Assembly (NCBI RefSeq): GCF_037975245.1 | Contig: NC_092574.1 | Coordinates: 27,140,713-27,204,712 of the forward strand | Source: Apostichopus japonicus | Lineage: Eukaryota > Echinodermata > Holothuroidea > Aspidochirotida > Stichopodidae | Length of the DNA stretch: 64,000 nucleotides | Direction of reading: 5' to 3' | Shown here: positions 57,001 to 64,000 of the stretch, in pieces | Layout of the letters: each line of letters opens with the position of its first letter | Position numbering within the stretch: position 1 is the stretch's first letter | Program-made: the position numbers and the translations under genes | The notes under the pieces: generated by a model | What the model saw: only the letters and a program-made list of their open reading frames with translations | What the model was told of the DNA's origin: nothing | Databases searched by the model: none

Positions 57001-60000
57001 TAGGAGATCGAATATACCTGGAGTACAGTTTACGTTTATGTCTAATTGAGTTCAATATTTTCCATTTTATTACTTTTGAATAAGGATTTCGGAGAATTTA
57101 GTAAAAGCTGTCTCAGGAGTATGGTCGTTATTGACAGAAGACATAGACCAGTCAACACTGTTAAGTTCATTGCTCAGGTATTCGATATTTTTTCGTGAAG
57201 TATTATTCTTAAAGATATTTGTGGTAGGTCTATTTTCCATTTTATTTTTTGAAATGCAAAAAAATGTGGTAATGATCAGAAATGTCAGTGACAAAGACAC
57301 CACTTTTAATTGGGTTACTAATAGTATTAGTAAAAATATTATCAATCAGGGATGATGTGGAGCTAGTAATTCTAGTAGGTTTGTCAATCAATGGATAGAG
57401 TGAATAAAGTGAAAGTACAAAATAAAAGATAAACAATAGATGATAGACAATGCATAAAAGAGACTGATTACTTCAATCCACGAAAATGAATCTGGTCTCC
57501 AAGCTATTTGATGCCAAAAGTCCATAACAAAGTAGATTTTCCAGTGGTTAATCCAATTGGTTGATTAATACGATTCAATTAATTACTGGCGACAAATGTT
57601 GAGAATCTACTTACTTTTAGCAATAAGTCATTAACTCCTTCAATCAATAAAACGAGAGAGGTTTTTTATGACAAATTGTGAATGATATTCAATAGCTATA
57701 TTTGCATACGTACCTAATTCAGGATCATAGTTGACTATAAAGGTCACTGCTTTGGTGACTTCGGTCCCTTGATCAATCTCATCGTCCATGGGGCAGCCTT
57801 CCACATATACAGCATCAAAAAAGCATTCGGTACCCGGTTGGCATACTCTATTTAATACCAGATTCGTGCTTCTGGTTATCTGCTCTATCACGTTATCTTG
57901 GTTCTCTCTGGTACAGGACAAGTCTGTATATTTACCTGAGTACTCAACCATGACTTCAGACGGTGACACTGGTCCTGCAAGTAAACACAAATTGAGGGAA
58001 TATTTAATGTATAAGCCAATGTGAACATGTGTTGGCTTTCAATTTTATTCCGCACCCCTTCTTATTGTGTTTTACTTTGATAACTACCTAAATCTTATAT
58101 AAATATGGTCCATTATCTCAACTAATAATATATTCAGGGTAAAAATGAGATATAATAAAATTACACTGATGAACTTACTGATACAACTAGATACTCTCAT
58201 AGAGGGGTTGTCCGGAGTTTCCACATTCCACAGGTACTGTAAAGAAACACCACAGTGGTAGCTCTCGAGAGGAGGCACGCTGGCAACAAAACCATCGTTA
58301 CAGTGATGGACGCAGAAATAGTCCCAGTCTTCTGTAGTGTTACAGCTCAAGTAGCCATTTTCAAACTGAGGTATAGGCTTGCACGCTGTGGGTGTAGTAA
58401 GTAACGTTTAATGCATTGAAGTATATTATGAAAAGTACATATGTAACAAACCATTGTACGTGTGACTTAATTTCCTCTCAATCCAACAGAGAGAACTCGC
58501 TCTTTAGGCCTTCTCTTGGATAACATGTGGAGTGAAATTTGTGTGAATTTTTACCAATAAGCACGTTCATGAGATTGTAGCTCTAACAATGTGGAGAGCT
58601 CGTCCTATATGCAATAACTCATTTTAAGAAACTCACTCTGTGAAGGAAAATCAGTTTAACTGATTGAAAGATCATTCTGAACAACAGAAGTTGCGATTTC
58701 GAAATCTTTCAAAGTAATTTGCGCAAACTGCAATCTAGACAACGTGAATACTGTCGATTGCTTAAAGTGGCCATGACACGAAAATGTCGAAGTCCTTTAT
58801 TTTTGGGATCCATCAAAGAATGTTATATAGAACATGTACCAACCAACCAATCTGCCAGTTTAAAACTTGATTTTTCAAGTCGAAAATTGAGAATGAATTT
58901 ACCCTCTTCGGCGTTTGAAACTTTGTTTACTCGAAAATTTTCCGATTCGCATGACGTCATGTGACGTTATGTTATGAACACGTTTGTTGTCGCTGTTTAC
59001 GATCCTCCGAACATACCATTCACTTACAAATTAGACAAGTACACATACCACTAGTAGTTACTAAACAAAACACCAATCACAAGTGCGATATCAAATCCAA
59101 ATTTCATGTGAAATGGCGGATCCAGAACCAATTGCGGCAACCAAAGTTCATAGTGATAGTGGTTCTTCACCAGGCAGTGAAATTGGGCTATAATTAGAGT
59201 GCCCTTTCTCATATTCGAAGCAGGGAGTGAAGGCGATGATCATGCCAATATTGAATCGAACGTTGAGGGTGGACCTGAGGTGTTAGAACCGTATCAGTTT
59301 GAGCCTGTTAAACGAGCCGAAATTGAAGCTCCACAATATATCGAAGAAGAAACCCGTTCGAAACGATTGCAAGGAACATACAACGTGGTAAGAATTTATT
59401 AACGAATCATTTAAAAACAAAATCCAGTCCATTTTGTGCATGTGTTGTAGGAATTCGCGGAACCCCCTAAACCGTATTGTGCGTTGTGTTACGGTAACTT
59501 ACAACCCATATGCACAGTGTGTTGGCTATGTATTCATACATGTACATATACTTTATAGTAGTAGTAGGCTTGGTTGCATACTGAAAGTTTGGCTTGGGGA
59601 TGTAAGTTGCATTATGCAGCCATGCTAGGTAGGCATGTGTGTTATTTCATACTCATTATTACTAGGCTAGTACTTTGGCCTGGAGTTTTGCAAATCAATT
59701 TTCTGAAACAGAAGAATGTTTTATGATACATGTAAGGTGTAAATTCACACAAAAATAACCATAACTGTACATTGTATGCAGGGACGTAGCTAAGGCCTGA
59801 TGATTGGGGGGGGGGGGGTGTAGTGGCTGAAATTCCAACTGGATGGGTTTTGGAGCCAGAAAATTCCGACTGCTGCCTTGTACCCCCCCCCCCCCCCGCA
59901 CTAATCGTCAACGATACGGTCAGTGTCAGTCAGACACCCCATCTCTCGCGACTGCACTTATGTTCCGAACTTTTTTCGATACATTTGTACCTTATGGGGC

Positions 60001-63000
60001 AAAGTTTTTGCTTATGTTGATGGCACTTTTAAGCCTCCGTAGATTAGCATTGGTGTTTTAATTGTATACCGTAGAGACAATGTATACCCCAACGACGTAG
60101 CCAGGAGTTTGAAAGAGGGAGCACCTTTTGCGATTGATATGGGGGAGGGGTCTAAGGGGAGGGGTTTCCCCCTCCCCTTTGAGATATTTTTGAACAATTG
60201 AAGGTCCTTAGATGCGATCTGGTGCAATTTGTTGCCAGTTTCATCATTATCATATGATATCATATTATCAGCAGATTTTGTTTCCTGTTCGAATTCTTTT
60301 ACATGTTCTTTTACATAATATACCAGAAATACATTTGACGAACTTAACTGATGGACAATATAAACTTTCATATTTTTTAAGACAGCCAGATGTGCAGTGG
60401 CGTAAAAACAAATATTGTTATCGCCGTGTATTAGCAGTGTAATAACAACAGTTTTTAAACATATTTTTCGACACTGAAAGGGGGGAGCAGTCGCTCCCCT
60501 GCTCTCCCTGGCTACGTCCCTGTATATCCTGAACTTACTTGAAGCTAGCGAACAGGGTCGACCCACCCAATAGCAAAATTAATACATAAATTATCCGAAT
60601 TGAAGCTGGCGAACGTTGTATTTTTCTTAGAGTATTCAAAATCATACGAAGTTTTGTATGGTGGAGTGTAAGGATCGCGAGATACAATTTCTCAATGTGA
60701 CGAGGAAAACGTGGTAAATATGACTGATTAAAGGTCAATTTTGATCGAAAATTTTATGCCACTCACAAATTACAAGAACATATGAAAATAAGAGTGCGAC
60801 AGTCAGAAAAATTAGAGTGCGACAGTCGGAAATTCCGAATTGAAGCTGTCGACAGTCGGAAATTCCGACAGTCGGAAATTCCGACTGTCACACTCAAATT
60901 TTCCAACTATCGTCATTTTTACCAAGATTGGGGGTGAGACACCCCCCCACACCCCCCCCCTCTAGCGACGTCCCTGATTGTATGCCTGCTTCATGGGCCA
61001 ACATTAATACATTTTGAACTTTCTTAAATTTTTCCCCCATGCAGTACAGATACATACTAGCCTACGGTCGACAGGTTCAATAGTACTGGGGGTTCCTAGC
61101 AAGACACGTCAGGGTTGTGCTACCATCATGTGCAGTCTAAAGGATCAGAAGTGAGTTTCCAGCCAATAGTCATTACACTGGATTCAAGTTGCCAGGAGAA
61201 AACTCATTGTATAGGAAGCCTTGGTTGAGAAATTCCTCCAGAAACACCTTTTCTAAACTACGATTGTGTTGGATTATCAATCCGTCAGGCTTCCCTCAGT
61301 GTTGATATATTGAAATTCAAGACTTTTAATTCAGGATGAAATGGTTATTTTCCAGACCCAACATCAGCAATGAAAGAAAAGGCATGTTTAGAAGCATTTG
61401 GACACAAGTATTGGCGTGAACGTGATGTCATATAATATGTGCATAAGCGATCGGGCATTGACCCTTTTAGGAGCATTTACCTCCCAGACATGTTTGCTTT
61501 GTACCTTTAATCTGGAAGCCAAAATATCTATATCACCAATGGTATTTGACAGAAATGTCATAATAAAGACCAATAGAGGCAGCAGAGCTCTCTGTTTAGA
61601 CTTTGTTTCTTCAGCAGCAGTTGGTTTGTTTTACAATCTGTTTTCAGAAACTCAGCAGAACACCCTGTTAATGGTCTTCGAATTGTTTTAATGCGTTTGA
61701 TGCTGTGTTTCACGTTGCTCGTCAGTGTTGTACGTGTCGTCGTGCGTGGGTAACATTTTTGCATGTGAGTTGCGTCGTGCAGTGTTTCTTGGTTGACATT
61801 ACCCTTTCTTGTATTTGCTTCTGGATTATTCTAATTAATTTGTCACAATAACGATTGATAGCGATGGACATGCAACTGCTTTGTAGGCTTAAAGCAAAAA
61901 ACTTCATGTAAGTTGTTTTTCTTTAAACCTCCTTTGATGTCACAAATTACAAATTTAAGAATGAAAATGTCTATGGTAAGTACAGTTTTACTTTTATGTC
62001 ATATAAAACAATGATTGTTTTTAATGTTAGTTTAGTCACAGGCTTGTTCAGATTGTCCAGAATGACTGTCTAGAACTGATATTGAATAAACTTTGTTCAA
62101 TGATTTAAGACTTTAACTACGCTGTGTGAATTTTTGGCTCAGTTACTTTAAGATAAATCGCTTTGAGATTTAAGCACCCTTTGGAATAAAATTTTTTTGA
62201 TGAGGATAGTTTTGGACATAGATTATCTCATAGATTCAGAGAAAGTTACTCTCGATAAGTTGGACCCTTCATGATGTTTGTGTATCTGATATTGCCTGCT
62301 ACGTATAAACTAAATTATCAAACTATTGATGCGTTTATGATAGTTGTTGTGTCTGTAGACAAATAATTAAATTTGCCATAAATATTAAATTTGGGAAATG
62401 AAGACAAGTATTCATATCCTCGCCAACAAAACAACTGTCAACTAATAACACATGCTATTGATATATCTTGTTCTAGTAACCTTATACCGAAATACATTAA
62501 CGTTCAAAGTTAAATTAGTGTATACGCAATATTCACTTGTCAACCTCTTAACAAAAACCACACACACACGCCCAAATGTGTTTCATTCAGACCGAGGACC
62601 CCATTGTATTTTCCATCGTTCAAATCCACGTACCCTAACTTTAACAATACCCCATACAATAGAATTCTTCCGAGGACGTGGTGATTCTTTAGAAATCACA
62701 ACCGAGGACCTGAAATTCTTTTGTTCAAGTCCTCGGTCAGATAGCAAAACAAACGCAAACACCCACACACCTAAGCGATTGAGCAATGCTGCATGCGTAG
62801 AGTTGAAGGATAATCACACTTATGACAATGTCCCAAAATTCTACCAACAGGTTACTCCAAAGCGTACAACTGTTGAGTTTGATACATATCAAAATAATCA
62901 ATAAAGAATAGTTCTTCCTTCTAAATGAATATAGATGGAGGGTTGAAAAGAAGGAATTTTTGTCAGTTTTTCAAGTATGATGATGTCTTTGATGTGGAAT

Positions 63001-63966
63001 ATCCCTGTACGTAAATACGACCTATGAATAATTTGCAGTTTTGAGAACAAACTAATCACCTTGACAGGGATGGAGATTGCATGCTGTCGTCTGCATGTCT
63101 TCCCCGTCACATGGTAAGCCGCCATTAGAGGGTGCTGGACTGCTGCAAGAACGAACTCGTGTCATGCTGCCTCCGCCACATGATCTGCTACAATCTGTCC
63201 AAACTGACCACTCACCCCACTGGCCATCGACTAAAACAAAAAATGATTTTCGCTGTCGTGAATACTTTTAAGGAGGTATTCTACTTGCTTTACAAAACAT
63301 TTACACTATGGTAGTTTTCAGAACAAGGAGCTACTTCCCTTTACGTGATGGAGAATTGGTGATATCGATCGATAATACGTTTTTATCCGTATATTATACT
63401 TTCTACAGGACTCAAGCTGAATAAATAAAATTTTTTGCGTGATAAATATATAAGTAGACTATAGTGACGCCATGAAAGTTTACTTCACTATATTGTTGCT
63501 AGTGCCCTGCAGTTCATTGTTACTAACAATACATCAAAGGTAAACTGAAATAGAAAAATTCATAGGATTGGCTGATGAAAAAAAAGGACTGTTGAATTTT
63601 AAAAAACTCAAAACCGCCAAAAAAAAATGCACAATTCATCCCATCTCAACGGAACTCAACGCGGCATGCTAGTTTCAAAAACTATGTAAACTTTTACCAA
63701 GAGTAGAGATAATATTTTCTACTATTACTTACCTGCAACAATTTCACAAGAAGAACCACGAACGTTTTCCGGACACATACATGTAAAACTACCCCGGCCG
63801 TCAATACACGTGGCCCCCGCAGCACAAGAATATTCTGTACAGTCAATAACGTCCTCATGACATGTTGTTCCTGTGAGGTATGGCGGACAGAGGCAGGTGT
63901 ATCCATGGTAACTATCCATGCAAGTTGCCTCAGGGGAACATGGATAGGACGCACAGTCATCAAATG
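53846..63966 (-). CDS. Modular extracellular protein: EGF-EGF-TSP1-sushi-(unknown)-ephrin-receptor-like, partial
   Basis: Six exons on the minus strand in order: 63966-63733, 63230-63060, 58385-58179, 57974-57714, 54790-54599, 54012-53846. The first five are flanked by phase-1 introns on both sides and are multiples of 3 (234, 171, 207, 261 and 192 bp), the hallmark of shuffled extracellular modules. They encode two EGF-like domains, a thrombospondin type 1 repeat, a sushi/CCP-like domain, a domain I cannot name, and a GCC2/GCC3 (ephrin-receptor-like) cysteine repeat with a stop. Similar combinations occur in SVEP1-like proteins of deuterostomes, involved in adhesion or matrix. The N-terminus lies beyond the window. 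There is no membrane segment in the visible part, so the visible C-terminus would be secreted. A LINE sits in the intron between 57714 and 54790. Other exons between 58385 and 63060 may have been missed. Confidence 0.75.
54599..54790 (-). CDS. Exon: unknown domain end and start of ephrin-receptor-like repeat
   Basis: Acceptor ACTATAACAG, donor TGTG/GTCAGT. 64 codons, phase 1 to 1. It ends [14 protein letters not shown], the usual opening of the GCC2/GCC3 module; the first part ([20 protein letters not shown]) closes the preceding domain. Confidence 0.7.
55170..57470 (-). mobile_element. Non-LTR retrotransposon (CR1/L2/Jockey-like), 5'-truncated and decayed
   Basis: Read on the minus strand: the end of an APE endonuclease (57436-57242; [20 protein letters not shown] and SDH), a linker (57055-56675), reverse transcriptase fingers and palm (56476-56084; [30 protein letters not shown]), then a palm segment with [11 protein letters not shown] and the FADDTTVF box (56153-55911). 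The thumb and C-terminal region follow (55844-55410 and, shifted, to about 55175; GVHFWNSL). At least five frame changes disable it. It lies in an intron of the modular extracellular gene in the same orientation. Confidence 0.9.
57714..57974 (-). CDS. Exon: unnamed extracellular domain
   Basis: Acceptor TTTACTTGCAG, donor TTAG/GTACGT. 87 codons, phase 1 to 1. Contains [36 protein letters not shown] and VEGCPMDDE: alternating strands with four cysteines. It precedes the ephrin-receptor-like module. I do not recognise the fold. Confidence 0.65.
58179..58385 (-). CDS. Exon: sushi/CCP-like domain
   Basis: Acceptor CTACACCCACAG, donor ATCA/GTAAGT. 69 codons, phase 1 to 1. It shows the sushi-type beginning [15 protein letters not shown] variant interior follows with [10 protein letters not shown], a Trp (LWNVETP) and the final SSC. 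There are six cysteines instead of the usual four. Confidence 0.75.
59113..59387 (+). pseudogene. Candidate first exon of a P2X7-tail-like (YQFEP) protein, frame-broken
   Basis: An ATG in good context (GAAATGG at 59111) opens [20 protein letters not shown], ending at a TAA at 59191-59193. In another frame, acidic sequence ([18 protein letters not shown]) leads to the LEPYQFEPV motif and RSKRLQ, then a CGTG/GTAAGA donor at 59387. Short acidic leaders before a Y-x-FEP motif are typical of proteins carrying the P2X7 cytoplasmic-tail zinc domain, common in marine invertebrates. One indel near 59190 would explain the break. TGACGTCA at 58952-58959 lies 154 bp upstream of the ATG. No downstream exon is found. 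It sits antisense inside an intron of the minus-strand modular gene. Confidence 0.3.
59779..60976. mobile_element. hAT-like element (1198 bp), 8-bp TSD ATTGTATG
   Basis: CAGGGACGTAGC...GCGACGTCCCTG, flanked by ATTGTATG at 59771-59778 and 60977-60984. It contains a second element at 60090-60522. Short GTCGGAAATTCCGAC palindromes cluster near the right end (60800-60890). Confidence 0.88.
60090..60522. mobile_element. Nested small hAT-like element (433 bp)
   Basis: The ends CAACGACGTAGCCAGGAG and CTCCCTGGCTACGTCCCTG are inverse to each other. The internal TTAGATGCGATCTGGTGCA resembles the element at 19199-20045. The flanks are similar but no exact 8-bp duplication remains. Confidence 0.65.
60985..62450. 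other. Intron of the modular gene, nothing else recognised
   Basis: AT-rich sequence; open frames are short and featureless. Confidence 0.35.
62583..62904 (+). CDS. Possible terminal exon with tyrosine-based tail
   Basis: An open frame ends [17 protein letters not shown], then [11 protein letters not shown] and TAA. Its stop overlaps an AATAAA (62901-62906). TYDNVP and DTYQN resemble phosphotyrosine motifs of receptor cytoplasmic tails. No clear acceptor or partner exon was located, and the sequence lies antisense in an intron of the minus-strand gene. It could be a pseudogene fragment or chance. Confidence 0.25.
63060..63230 (-). CDS. Exon: thrombospondin type 1 repeat
   Basis: Acceptor TTTGTTTTAG, donor CAAG/GTGATT. 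Exactly 57 codons, phase 1 to 1. Reads [20 protein letters not shown] then [10 protein letters not shown] and CNLHPCQ: the W-x2-W-x2-W ladder, CSRSCGGG and six cysteines of a canonical TSP1 module. Open frames in the other phases here are shadows. Confidence 0.92.
63733..63966 (-). CDS. Exon: two EGF-like domains
   Basis: Acceptor TTTCATTTATAG, donor GCAG/GTAAGT. 78 codons, phase 1 to 1. The first module ([34 protein letters not shown]) and the second ([33 protein letters not shown]) each have six cysteines. Neither shows the full calcium-binding D-x-D/N-E signature. Confidence 0.92.
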
Positions 63967-64000
63967 CTATAAATGAAAGTAAACCAAAACAGAAGTATAA

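Noticed and set aside
62898-63125. Minus-strand frame overlapping the TSP1 exon
   Set aside because: It is in the wrong phase. The TSP1 module is read in another frame within 63060-63230.

Overview
The window reads as nuclear DNA of an animal, most likely a marine invertebrate deuterostome (echinoderm-like). The grounds are intron-split genes with GT-AG junctions, a modular EGF/TSP1/sushi/ephrin-receptor-like extracellular protein built from symmetric phase-1 exons, an ACSF2-type acyl-CoA synthetase, and BEL/Pao, DIRS, CR1/L2-Jockey-like and hAT-like elements. There are no bacterial features. The species cannot be named from the sequence alone.

Layout. 0.2-6.5 kb: a decayed BEL/Pao retrotransposon (minus strand) whose gag is split by a 2.1-kb repeat rich in AGGTCA motifs. 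Its presumed LTR/leader at 6.6-7.1 kb carries about ten TGTCA-NNN-TGACA palindromes. 7.6-12.5 kb: a 75-bp minisatellite, then the last exons of a plus-strand gene with EAR-repeat-like sequence, whose final intron holds a 1.9-kb 24-bp minisatellite. 12.8-15.9 kb: a diverged repeat array invaded by small hAT-like elements and a fold-back palindrome. 16-22 kb: mostly gene-free, with further hAT-like elements. 22.33-29.83 kb: a degenerate DIRS element with inverted terminal repeats, an internal complementary region, RNase H and tyrosine recombinase remnants. A composite hAT-like element sits in its ORF1, and two SINE-like sequences lie where reverse transcriptase should be. 29.8-39.4 kb: gene-poor DNA with a large inverted repeat (33.6-34.3 / 38.0-38.9 kb) and a second copy of the same composite hAT-like element.

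39.99-49.85 kb: twelve exons of an ACSF2-like mitochondrial medium-chain acyl-CoA synthetase (plus strand), complete except for the N-terminal exon. The 3' half of one exon plus its splice donor is tandemly repeated eight times. 50.9-52.0 kb: a 154-bp satellite. 53.85-63.97 kb: a minus-strand secreted or cell-surface modular protein, with a LINE in one intron. A P2X7-tail-like first exon (plus strand) and a nested hAT-like pair lie in another intron.

The clearest mechanistic signals are: (i) the DIRS element, whose internal complementary region matches the joined ends of its own termini; (ii) a nested hAT-like composite present twice, each copy with its own 8-bp target duplication, so it moved after nesting; (iii) the 106-bp exon-donor array in ACSF2. 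I did not find evidence for a wholly new functional system. The most unusual item is the layered transposon stratigraphy.
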